Position numbers and translations under genes: made by a program. This document shows, one piece after another, positions 1 through 5,973 of a stretch of DNA of 7,816 bases. A model generated the notes under the pieces. That model was not told the origin of the DNA. It saw only the letters and a program-made list of their open reading frames with translations, and ran no database searches. The stretch's first letter is position 1; every line of letters starts with the position of its first letter. The DNA comes from Bacteroidota bacterium. GTDB lineage: Bacteria > Bacteroidota > Ignavibacteria > Ignavibacteriales > Ignavibacteriaceae. The stretch is taken from the NCBI GenBank assembly GCA_024278655.1, contig JAJRSV010000004.1, forward strand, positions 1 to 7,816. The letters run 5' to 3'.

Positions 1-4
1 AAAC

Positions 5-1405
5 TTAATAAATCTTTTTAGTTATTTCTATGCCCAATTGTTCCATTCTGTAGCGGAGTTTTGAACGCGATAAGCCCAAAATTTTTGCTGCCTGTACCTG
101 GTTGCCTTTTGTTATCTCAAGTGTTTTTTGAATCAGAGATTTAAGAACAACGTCGGCTTTTATTCCTTCTTTCGGTATCTTAAGGACAAATTCATCGGAG
201 CCGCCTGACTGTGCTTTTTGCTGCCCTATAAACTGCGTAATATGATGATCTTTAATTTCGTCTTCTTCAATAAGTAAAACCACTCTTTCCATTACATTGC
301 GCAGTTCCCTTATGTTGCCTTTCCAGTGATAGGTTTTCAATATTTCCAATGCTTCGTGAGAGATTCTTTTAATTTTTTTATCGAATTTATTCGAAAACTC
401 TTCGACGAAAGCATAGGCAAACAACGGTATGTCTTCTTTTCTTTCTCTAAGCGGAGGAAGCTGAACCTTTGCAACGTTCAGGCGGTAAAACAAATCTTCT
501 CTGAAATTACCTTTGGCTACTTCCTCTTCAAGATTTTTATTGGTTGCAGCCAGTATTCTAACATCAACTTCAATTTCTTTCTGACCACCGAGCCGGAAGA
601 ACTTCTTTTCCTGCAACACTCTTAGCAGCTTTGCCTGTAAATCCAGATTTAGTTCTCCAATTTCATCCAGCAAAATTGTGCCGCCGTTTGCAAGTTCAAA
701 TTTTCCGAGTTTGGTTTTGTTTTGCGCACCGGTAAATGCACCTTTCTCATGCCCGAACAATTCGCTCTCGGCAAGTTCATTCGGTATGGTCGAACAGTTA
801 AGTTGAATAAAAATCGAATCTGCTCTCGGGCTGTTTTGATGAATGTACTTTGCAATTACTTCTTTTCCGGTTCCGCTTTCACCTTCAATAAGTATTGTGG
901 TATCGGGGCTTTTAGCTAATTTTTGTACCGACTTAAGGATGGTTTTAATTTTGTTTGATTTTCCGAAAAAAGTTTTGTTGTAATTATCCTCTTTTAACAG
1001 CAACTGAAGCTTATTTACTTCCGATTTCAATTTTACTTCTTCGGCTGCTTTTTCCAAAACAAATTTCAAGTAGTCGAACTCAAGCGGTTTTAATAAAAAG
1101 TCGAATGCACCGGCTTTAATTGCTTTAACAGTCGATTTAATATCGGAATAACCTGTTATCATAATTACGGGTAAGTCGGGGTAAGATTTTTTAAACTCCT
1201 TCAACAAATCGATACCGTTGCGTGTAGTAAGGTAGATATCGAGCAAAATTATATCGGGTTCAAAACTTTGCACTGTCTGCTCGGCTTTATCCGCATCGAT
1301 ACATATTTCCACATCGTAGCCGAGTTTATCCAGCACTTTCTTCAGCGATAAAGAAACGAGTTCATCATCATCAACTATTAATATTTTTACGGGTGAATCA
1401 GCCAT
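5..1405 (-). CDS. Sigma-54-dependent response regulator (NtrC/FlrC/FlgR type)
   Basis: A complete 466-residue NtrC-family activator. The receiver domain (about 8-120) has the acidic cluster VDDD, phosphoacceptor Asp56 in ILLDIY, Thr84 in ITGY and Lys106 in LLKP. The AAA+ domain (about 146-375) has Walker A GESGTGKE at 175-182, the sigma-54 contact loop GAFTGA at 222-227, Walker B ILLDEIGE at 244-251 and the arginine-finger segment FREDLFYRLN at 301-310. A Fis-type helix-turn-helix lies at about 435-459 (QAAKILGLSRSKLRYRM). By family knowledge, phosphorylation drives ATP-dependent opening of sigma-54 promoters. The ATG overlaps the last 8 bases of the upstream kinase gene and has no evident Shine-Dalgarno site, so translation is probably coupled. 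All motifs are intact, so it should be a competent sigma-54 activator. Its flagellar role is inferred from position; the FlrC and FlgR analogues are functional comparisons, not proven orthologues. Confidence 0.95.
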   Translation of the reverse strand: MADSPVKILIVDDDELVSLSLKKVLDKLGYDVEICIDADKAEQTVQSFEPDIILLDIYLTTRNGIDLLKEFKKSYPDLPVIMITGYSDIKSTVKAIKAGAFDFLLKPLEFDYLKFVLEKAAEEVKLKSEVNKLQLLLKEDNYNKTFFGKSNKIKTILKSVQKLAKSPDTTILIEGESGTGKEVIAKYIHQNSPRADSIFIQLNCSTIPNELAESELFGHEKGAFTGAQNKTKLGKFELANGGTILLDEIGELNLDLQAKLLRVLQEKKFFRLGGQKEIEVDVRILAATNKNLEEEVAKGNFREDLFYRLNVAKVQLPPLRERKEDIPLFAYAFVEEFSNKFDKKIKRISHEALEILKTYHWKGNIRELRNVMERVVLLIEEDEIKDHHITQFIGQQKAQSGGSDEFVLKIPKEGIKADVVLKSLIQKTLEITKGNQVQAAKILGLSRSKLRYRMEQLGIEITKKIY

Positions 1406-2096
1406 TTATTATCTGGTCGGAACTGAATGTTATACTGAATGTGGAACCGACTCCGGGTTCACTTTCGATTAATAACTTCGCACCCATTTCATTTATTAAT
1501 CTTTTACAAACACTTAAACCCAATCCTGTACCTTTTTCCTTGTTTGTATAAAAGTCATCAAATATTCTTTCGATATCTTCTTTGCGAATACCAACTCCCG
1601 TATCGGATATCGACCAGAAAATATTGCTGTCGTTTCTCCGGGTTTCAATTGAAATTGTACCTTCTTTGCTGCAAGCTTCTATGGCATTAGTCAGCAGGTT
1701 TAATATTACCTGAAGCAATTTGTTCTCGTCGCACTTAACAAGCGGTAACTTCTCGTCCAAATCCAGATTGATTAAAACAAAATTACTCGTAACCGATATG
1801 TTTATTATTTCGACAGCTTTAGAGGTAACCCTGTTAATGTTACAAGACGAGTTTCCCTTACCGTTCGATCTGGAAAAATCGAGAATATTTTCGATTAAGT
1901 ACTGTATTCTGTTAAGAGCTTCTGCAGTCGAGTCAACCGTTTCATTAATATGCGCCGGTAATTCATCTTCGAGCATCTTAAGATATTCCAGATTCATTTT
2001 GATTGCAGACAAAGGATTGCGTAGCTCGTGGGTTAAACTCGCCGTTAATTTCCCCAACAGTTCCATCTTGTTGCGTACTATTTTATTATTCGGCAT
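1398..2096 (-). CDS. Soluble sensor histidine kinase (FlrB/FlgS/NtrB-like), no sensor domain
   Basis: A short 232-residue kinase made up almost entirely of the catalytic core. The H-box is at about 18-33 with phosphoacceptor His23 in LTHELRNP. The N-box is at 128-139 (NLLTNA), the G1 box DTGVGI at 165-170, the F-box at about 177-185 and the G2 box GTGLGL at 189-194. No transmembrane segment, PAS or HAMP region precedes the H-box, so it is probably cytoplasmic. The start is constrained: an in-frame TAA lies 21 bases upstream of the chosen ATG and no other ATG intervenes. No convincing Shine-Dalgarno site is visible. It overlaps the response regulator gene by 8 bp (ATGGCTGA), which is strong evidence for a cognate pair. 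Kinases of this kind (FlrB in Vibrio, FlgS in Campylobacter and Helicobacter) activate sigma-54 flagellar regulators, FlgS in response to assembly of the export apparatus; a similar role here is inference. Confidence 0.92.
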   Translation of the reverse strand: MPNNKIVRNKMELLGKLTASLTHELRNPLSAIKMNLEYLKMLEDELPAHINETVDSTAEALNRIQYLIENILDFSRSNGKGNSSCNINRVTSKAVEIINISVTSNFVLINLDLDEKLPLVKCDENKLLQVILNLLTNAIEACSKEGTISIETRRNDSNIFWSISDTGVGIRKEDIERIFDDFYTNKEKGTGLGLSVCKRLINEMGAKLLIESEPGVGSTFSITFSSDQIING

Positions 2097-2240
2097 CCGG
2101 CAATGAGTAATACCTTATAATGGATGAATATTATGACGGGAAATATAAAAAAAAATTACAAGAATATTAAAGGAGTTTTACACTCTTTTAAAATTTGTAA
2201 AAATTAATGACAGCTTTATTTTCTGACAGAAAGGAAAGTT
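2097..2240. other. Intergenic gap between flgM and the kinase gene
   Basis: This 144 bp AT-rich gap contrasts with the 4-7 bp gaps of the preceding genes. On the minus strand it holds an imperfect hairpin and a run of nine T (listed separately). A TATAAG-like -10 candidate lies close upstream of the kinase start, but its -35 match is poor, so I do not call a promoter. The gap suggests the two-component pair may be transcribed separately from fliD-flgM. I see no small ORF or RNA gene in it. Confidence 0.5.
2147..2189 (-). terminator. Weak terminator-like hairpin downstream of flgM
   Basis: On the minus strand the arms AAAAGAGT and ACTCCTTT (spanning 2169-2189) form an 8-position stem with one A/C mismatch and a 5-base loop. 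A run of nine T follows at 2155-2147, about 13 bases beyond the stem. The stem is AT-rich and the T-run is not directly adjacent, so termination is probably inefficient at best. Its position after flgM and before the kinase is where an operon boundary would be expected. Confidence 0.3.
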
Positions 2241-2498
2241 TTAACCGGATTTTATATCCTTTAAAATTTTATCGGCAACTTTCGAAATAACACTATCGGA
2301 ATCGTAGTACTTTGCTTCAATTTTTTCCTCAATTGCTTTCAGCTTGGTTGCTTTGCTCTTCTCCGAACTGCTTAATGCTTTAGCTTCGGGAGAGATTTCA
2401 ATTTTATCTTTTACAGTTCCCTTTTCGCTCTTTGCCGATTTGGTTTTCTTTATCTCTTTACTAAGATGATACTGGTTGTCGATGCCTTTGATGTTCAT
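2241..2498 (-). CDS. flgM: FlgM-like anti-sigma-28 factor
   Basis: An 85-residue, lysine-rich polar protein with FlgM-type organisation. It has a disordered, charged N-terminal half, the segment DKIEISPEAKALS at 31-43, and a C-terminal helical sigma-binding region at about 52-84 (KLKAIEEKIEAKYYDSDSV then ISKVADKIL). This matches the usual FlgM pattern of 'V.IS..A..L' followed by 'R..KV..LK..I..G.Y.VD...IA..IL'. FlgM binds and holds inactive the late flagellar sigma factor (FliA, sigma-28) until it is exported through the finished hook-basal body. The gene starts 4 bp after the upstream stop, and its AGGTGA ribosome site overlaps that stop codon. Being cotranscribed with fliS and fliD would make it part of a negative feedback loop if this run is itself sigma-28 dependent. 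The assignment rests on motif pattern and context; the sequence is divergent. Confidence 0.8.
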   Translation of the reverse strand: MNIKGIDNQYHLSKEIKKTKSAKSEKGTVKDKIEISPEAKALSSSEKSKATKLKAIEEKIEAKYYDSDSVISKVADKILKDIKSG

Positions 2499-2502
2499 TT
2501 TT

Positions 2503-2508
2503 TCACCT
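2503..2508 (-). promoter_or_regulatory. flgM ribosome binding site overlapping the upstream stop
   Basis: On the minus strand AGGTGA ends 4 bases before the flgM ATG, and its TGA is the stop codon of the preceding gene. This arrangement supports the chosen flgM start and suggests translational coupling. Confidence 0.6.
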
Positions 2509-2835
2509 GATATAATTCGCTAATTTTTTCTTATTCCCAATTTGTAATAATTTACGGGAAATTTCAACTATCTGAGTATTGTATTCCTCAACTATATTAT
2601 CGAATTTTTTCTGAATTTGTTTAGCCGGAAGGTATAATTCTTTATCGAACTTCAGTAATTCATCCTTTTCGTATTTCGATAAAAGCAATTGCCTCTTCGA
2701 TTTGAGCAGATTGATATTTTTAACGATACCGTCTATCTTTTCGCTGAAATTAATTTGTGTGATTAAATCCAGATCGGAACTTATAGTTTTCAGAAGGAGC
2801 TGAATTTTTTTTACTTCGCTTTCTAAATCATTCAT
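2503..2835 (-). CDS. Small helical protein, candidate FliT/FlgN-type flagellar chaperone
   Basis: A 110-residue protein that I cannot assign by motif. It is rich in Leu, Ile, Lys and Glu, lacks glycine apart from two residues, has no signal peptide or membrane segment, and shows heptad-like spacing of hydrophobics at about 1-60 and 70-100, so it should be mostly helical or coiled coil. The C-terminus reads IGNKKKLANYIR, reminiscent of the tail region of small FlgN/FliT-like chaperones. It begins 4 bp after fliD and ends 4 bp before flgM. In the common order fliD-fliS-fliT, a small helical protein near fliD is the FliD export chaperone FliT, so the same job is inferred here from size, fold and position. 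It could instead be another flagellar assembly factor unique to the lineage. As a gene it is secure, because it sits snugly in a cotranscribed run. Confidence 0.75.
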   Translation of the reverse strand: MNDLESEVKKIQLLLKTISSDLDLITQINFSEKIDGIVKNINLLKSKRQLLLSKYEKDELLKFDKELYLPAKQIQKKFDNIVEEYNTQIVEISRKLLQIGNKKKLANYIR

Positions 2836-2839
2836 ATTT

Positions 2840-4624
2840 TCAGAAGAAACTGTTGCCGATAAAATTAAACATGTTTTGCGCGGCTAACAGATTTGCCAGT
2901 TGTGTCTGAAGATTTTCATAACTCTTTCTCAGGTTATCCGCACTTTTATTTATTCTTTTCTGGGCTGCCGCAATTTTGTCGTTGTAAAGTGATATGTTGT
3001 TTTCATAAGAATCTTTTGCAAGTGCCAGGTAGCCGCCGGCACCAAGATACGAATCGATTTTGTCGTAAAGTGTATTTGCTATTCCGTTGGTTGAGTTGAA
3101 AAGCGCTTCTACTTCGGAAGCATTTTCGGAAATTTTACTTTCAAGTAATGAACTATCGGAAATTGACAAACCCGAATCGGAACTGAAAGAGATTCCGATT
3201 TGCGAAAGCAGGTTAATATCATCTGCCGGTAAACCGCTTACCGGAGTGTAGCTTAAAGATGTTAAAGAACTTAAAATAGATGTTGCATTCGAATCACCTA
3301 TCAGCAGTCCTCTTCCTTCCAAAGTAGATTTTGTGTTCTCTCTTAAGAAAGTATAAAGCTCGTTAAATTTTGTGATGAAATTTTCTATCGAAGATTTTAT
3401 CGAAGTAACATCGTTTGCTACGGTAAGATTCACATCGGTATCGGATGACTGCATAACCGAATGAAGTTTAAATGTAACGCCTGTAACAAGATCGTCTATA
3501 CTGTTAGAATTTCGCTGAAGCGATAAACCGTTGAAACTGAATTTTGCATTTAACTGGTTGTTTGCATCGGTTATATCGGCGTAAAGAAATCCTGCAGTAT
3601 CCGGGCTCGTCGACTGATCGAACGCCGTTCTGGTAGTTCCAAGGTTCAAGCCGACTGCCGCAAGTGCACTGTAAGTTGCTCCGTCCGAAAGTTCCTTGAT
3701 CCTGTAATCCACACCCGTTTCTTTAGCGGTAATCGAAAGCTGCGATGTTGTTGAAGTAGGTGAAAAGGCAGATGCAGTAACAATACCCGATGCACCTTTT
3801 TCTTTGGTAACACTAATGTTCAAATCGGTTACAAGATCATATCCCGAAGAGTTTGAGATGGAAATATATTTCGAGGAATCATCAACGGTTAGTTTTAATT
3901 TTACATCGCCCGTGTTCGGCGAATCGAGAACTTTTTCTGCGGTTATACCGTCTATGTTATCGTTTATATTGGTTACAATTTCATCAATTAAATCTTCGTA
4001 AGTACCGCCGCCGTTTACTGTAATTGTGGTTGTTGTTCCGTTAAGGTTTATATCGATTGAACTTGTCCCGCCGGAATATGTGGCTGATGCGGTTTTAGCA
4101 TCCGAAAGGACTACGGCTTTATCGGTGTTAATGGCATCGGCTATCTTTTCCATCACCGTTTGATTCGTCTCGGATGAAGAAAATGTAACCTCGACGGTGC
4201 TTGTATATTCACCTGTCGAACCGTCGCCGGTTTTAATGGTAAAGGTATGTGTTCCGGTAATCGAGTTGGTTTGCGACGATGTCATGTCGGTTGACATTAC
4301 CACATCGCTCTTTGCAAGCTGGTTTACCCTGAACGAAAAAGCACCGATTGATGCCGAACTTGATGCTGATGCCGTTACAAACGACGAATCGGAAGTAGTG
4401 GTGGATTTGGCTCTGAACAATGAATCGGAACCGGTAAGCTTTAAATTTGTAAGTACCGATTTTAGCGAGCTTAATTTAGAGCTGAACGTTTCGTAAGCAG
4501 AGGTGAGGTTTTCGTATTTCGACTTCTTATCCTGCAGCGGCGAAACGAGTTTGTTCGTTTCCCTTACTATATACGAACTTACAAAGGTGTTTATCGAAGA
4601 AGTAGATAAGATGTCGAAACTCAT
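2840..4624 (-). CDS. fliD: Flagellar filament cap protein FliD (HAP2)
   Basis: A 594-residue FliD. The N-terminal HAP2_N region (about 1-105) has the coiled-coil stretch with LVSPLQDKKSKYENL and SAYETFSSKLSSLKSVL. The middle is long and rich in Ser, Thr and Asp (about 105-350). It contains two segments resembling the flagellin hook IN motif, TVMEKIADAINTDKAVV near 156-172 and YEDLIDEIVTNINDNIDGI near 209-227. HAP2_C (about 370-594) carries SIENFITKFNELYTFL, GRGLLIGDSN, the LSQIGISFSSDSGLSI stretch and a final coiled coil ending in AAQNMFNFIGNSFF. FliD forms the cap that folds and inserts flagellin subunits at the filament tip. The usual N-terminal GLASGLDT-like segment is replaced by STSSINTFVSSY, so the extreme N-terminus is divergent. 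Length is within the range seen for FliD. The gene begins 7 bp after fliS, with only a weak AGG overlapping the fliS stop as ribosome site. Confidence 0.95.
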   Translation of the reverse strand: MSFDILSTSSINTFVSSYIVRETNKLVSPLQDKKSKYENLTSAYETFSSKLSSLKSVLTNLKLTGSDSLFRAKSTTTSDSSFVTASASSSASIGAFSFRVNQLAKSDVVMSTDMTSSQTNSITGTHTFTIKTGDGSTGEYTSTVEVTFSSSETNQTVMEKIADAINTDKAVVLSDAKTASATYSGGTSSIDINLNGTTTTITVNGGGTYEDLIDEIVTNINDNIDGITAEKVLDSPNTGDVKLKLTVDDSSKYISISNSSGYDLVTDLNISVTKEKGASGIVTASAFSPTSTTSQLSITAKETGVDYRIKELSDGATYSALAAVGLNLGTTRTAFDQSTSPDTAGFLYADITDANNQLNAKFSFNGLSLQRNSNSIDDLVTGVTFKLHSVMQSSDTDVNLTVANDVTSIKSSIENFITKFNELYTFLRENTKSTLEGRGLLIGDSNATSILSSLTSLSYTPVSGLPADDINLLSQIGISFSSDSGLSISDSSLLESKISENASEVEALFNSTNGIANTLYDKIDSYLGAGGYLALAKDSYENNISLYNDKIAAAQKRINKSADNLRKSYENLQTQLANLLAAQNMFNFIGNSFF

Positions 4625-4631
4625 TTTGAAC

Positions 4632-4970
4632 CTAATTTTTATTAAAAGCGTCCAGCCAGCTATCCCTCAGCTCGTTCAACACGGTTAGAACAATTTCATA
4701 ATTCCCCTTGCGCATCTGATCCTGGCAATACTTGTACAACCTTAGTAAACCTGTAGATATTTGTGCGGCTTCTTCATCTTCAAAGTTTAATGCATCAATA
4801 AGCGCCTGAATAACATTATTGGTTTTTACCATTTCTTGCTTTTTGCAATTAAGTATTGCAAGATCGTAAAGTTTAATAACAAGCTGCTGCGGAGTAGCTT
4901 CCAGAATATCCTTAACGAGGTAAGGATTCATATTCGAACGGTTTCTGTTTAACGTTGTATAATTTTGCAT
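4632..4970 (-). CDS. fliS: Flagellin export chaperone FliS
   Basis: A FliS of 112 residues from the ATG at 4970. In-frame TTG two codons upstream would give 114, but the ATG is preferred because a GAG sits 7 bases before it. The core pattern is classic: NPYLVKDILEATPQQLVIKLYDLAILNCK (shown by NPY, the TPQQLV segment and LYDLAI), then a helix with LIDALNFEDEEAAQISTGL and a final helix with VLTVLNELRDSWLDAF. FliS binds the C-terminus of unassembled flagellin in the cytoplasm, preventing polymerisation and delivering it to the export gate. It is slightly shorter than many FliS proteins. It follows the flagellin gene across a strong terminator and precedes fliD by 7 bp. No separate promoter is evident in the gap, so expression probably depends on read-through. 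Confidence 0.93.
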   Translation of the reverse strand: MQNYTTLNRNRSNMNPYLVKDILEATPQQLVIKLYDLAILNCKKQEMVKTNNVIQALIDALNFEDEEAAQISTGLLRLYKYCQDQMRKGNYEIVLTVLNELRDSWLDAFNKN

Positions 4971-4990
4971 AATCAAGCTCGTTATTTGTT

Positions 4991-5023
4991 AAAAAATCCT
5001 CTCCCGGAAACTACCGGGAGAGG
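4991..5023 (-). terminator. Strong intrinsic terminator after the flagellin gene
   Basis: A perfect 10-bp GC-rich stem, CCTCTCCCGG at 4998-5007 with CCGGGAGAGG at 5014-5023, encloses a 6-base loop. On the minus strand it is followed at once by ATTTTTT (4997-4991). It starts 20 bases past the flagellin stop. It should yield an abundant monocistronic flagellin mRNA with limited read-through into fliS-fliD, matching the need for far more flagellin than chaperone or cap. Confidence 0.92.
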
Positions 5024-5043
5024 TTTACCGTTGTGCTCAACTC

Positions 5044-5853
5044 TTACTGGAATAAGGTGAGAAGAGTTCGAGGTTGAAAGTTGAGCTGAGCCAGCATAGA
5101 TGTTGCAACTTGCTGCCCAATCTGACCCTTGGTAGCCTTTAATTGCTCCATAGCCATATCGGCATCAAACAGTCTGCTAACACTTGCAGTTGCATTAGTA
5201 ATCGCATTAGTCAGGTATTCATCTTTAACTTCAAGACGCTGGATGTAGTTACCGATTTTACCCAAAGCATCCTGAACAGCGGTTTGAATTGTAGAAACAC
5301 TAATTGATGTAATATTAGCGGATGTGGCACCGCTGCCGGAAATGGATGAAAGATCCAATGTGTTAAGAGTACCGAAGTTGATGGTAGTCTTTTCGGTTTC
5401 GCCTGTCTGGAATACGAAATTACTTGCACTCGGTAGTGTACTACCGCTAAGTAATGCCGTATCGTTAAACTTGGTGTTTGTGAAGATAGCACTGATTTCG
5501 TCGCCAAGTGCGTTTATGTCGTTTGCCAATGCTGTAAGGTTCTTGGTCGGATCATTGGCTTCGGCAACTTTTCCTTTAATCTGAATCAGCAGGTCGTTGA
5601 TGTTTGTCAGAGCCGATTCAGCAGTGGAAAGAGTATTTTTGGCAGAGCCGATGTTGCCTTGAGCAGCTTTCATTAAAGTCACTTTGCCTTCAAGGTCTTT
5701 ACCTACGCGGTAACCCGAAGTATCGTCTGCTACCGAGTTAATACGCTTCTGCGAGGCGAGACGTAACTGCGCTCTGTCTGTTTGCGCATTTACCGTTGCC
5801 AGTGCGTTGTAAGCACGCAAAGCGCTAAGGTTTGTGTTAATTTGGAAAGCCAT
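5044..5853 (-). CDS. fliC: Flagellin (short, D0/D1-type filament subunit)
   Basis: A 269-residue flagellin. The N-terminal D0/D1 helices (about 1-135) include INTNLSALRAYNAL, RINSVADDTSGYRV (the family usually has RINSAKDDAAGLAI), AESALTNINDLL and TKFNDTALLSG. The C-terminal D1/D0 helices (about 190-269) include VSRLFDADMAMEQ and SMLAQLNFQPRTLLTLF, where the usual ending is MLAQANQ.PQ.VLSLL. Only about 55 residues of Ser/Thr-rich linker separate them (about 136-190), so the variable surface domains D2/D3 are missing. There is no cleaved signal peptide; export is through the flagellar type III system. The start is firm: GGAGG lies 6 bases before the ATG. A sigma-28 promoter and a structured leader precede it, and a strong terminator follows. 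The Ser/Thr-rich stretch at 164-190 is a plausible site for O-glycosylation by the adjacent transferases; that is inference. It is the only flagellin in the window; other copies may exist elsewhere. Confidence 0.95.
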   Translation of the reverse strand: MAFQINTNLSALRAYNALATVNAQTDRAQLRLASQKRINSVADDTSGYRVGKDLEGKVTLMKAAQGNIGSAKNTLSTAESALTNINDLLIQIKGKVAEANDPTKNLTALANDINALGDEISAIFTNTKFNDTALLSGSTLPSASNFVFQTGETEKTTINFGTLNTLDLSSISGSGATSANITSISVSTIQTAVQDALGKIGNYIQRLEVKDEYLTNAITNATASVSRLFDADMAMEQLKATKGQIGQQVATSMLAQLNFQPRTLLTLFQ

Positions 5854-5859
5854 TATATA

Positions 5860-5864
5860 CCTCC
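5860..5864 (-). promoter_or_regulatory. Flagellin ribosome binding site
   Basis: GGAGG on the minus strand, with six bases (TATATA) to the ATG, is the strongest Shine-Dalgarno site in the window. It fixes the flagellin start. Its first two G residues are part of the downstream arm of a leader hairpin (5863-5886), so access can be controlled by RNA folding or by an RNA-binding protein. Confidence 0.9.
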
Positions 5865-5900
5865 GTGTATAGTTAATAGTACACGGGTATCCTTACCCGC
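5863..5900 (-). promoter_or_regulatory. Flagellin leader RNA: two mutually exclusive hairpins with GGA sites
   Basis: Read as minus-strand RNA, hairpin A is CGGGUA-AGGA-UACCCG (5899-5884), a perfect 6-bp stem presenting GGA in a tetraloop. Hairpin B pairs CCGUGUA (5886-5880) with UACACGG (5869-5863), a perfect 7-bp stem with a 10-base loop that buries the first two G of the ribosome site. The two stems compete for bases 5884-5886, so they cannot both form fully. The loop context AAGGAU matches the core of the CsrA consensus (ARGGAU), and the second GGA lies in the ribosome site 28 bases further on. CsrA/RsmA dimers are known to bridge such pairs, notably on the Bacillus subtilis hag leader. 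The structure is seen directly; control by CsrA is inferred, and no csrA or fliW gene is in this window. Confidence 0.6.
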
Positions 5901-5931
5901 AGTTATTTAAGAAATTTAATTCTCAAATAAA

Positions 5932-5959
5932 TTATCGGAAGGAGGTATTTAAAAGTTTA
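5932..5959 (-). promoter_or_regulatory. Sigma-28 (FliA) type promoter for flagellin
   Basis: On the minus strand, TAAA (5959-5956) and TCCGATAA (5939-5932) are separated by 16 bases, close to the sigma-28 consensus TAAA-N15-GCCGATAA. One mismatch in the -10 element and one extra spacer base are the only departures. Transcription would start near 5925, giving a leader of roughly 70 nt. Position between the glycosyltransferase stop and flagellin, the classic sigma-28 target, and the presence of flgM in the window all support it. Confidence 0.82.
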
Positions 5960-5973
5960 GCGGTTTTGTAATT

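Noticed and set aside
2097..2114. GG...GC pair just upstream of the kinase start, resembling a sigma-54 -24/-12 promoter.
   Set aside because: The spacing is GG-N11-GC instead of N10, the flanking bases do not match TGGCAC/TTGC well, and the site is too close to the start codon.
2269..2295. Exact GCCGATAA on the minus strand inside the 3' part of flgM, with the right spacing to a TAGT.
   Set aside because: The -35 matches only two of four bases, and the bases encode the conserved VADKI segment of FlgM, so the match is probably coincidental. It could still be checked as an internal sigma-28 promoter for the kinase pair.
4197..4496. Plus-strand open frame of about 99 codons opposite fliD, and similar ones opposite other genes.
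   Set aside because: Compositional shadows of well-supported minus-strand genes, with no ribosome site or recognisable domain.
4970..4976. TTG at 4976 as the fliS start.
   Set aside because: The ATG two codons later has better spacing to the GAG upstream; from the TTG that spacing would be about one base.
5940..5946. Plus-strand GGAGG resembling a ribosome binding site.
   Set aside because: No start codon and open frame follow on the plus strand; it lies in the spacer of the minus-strand promoter.
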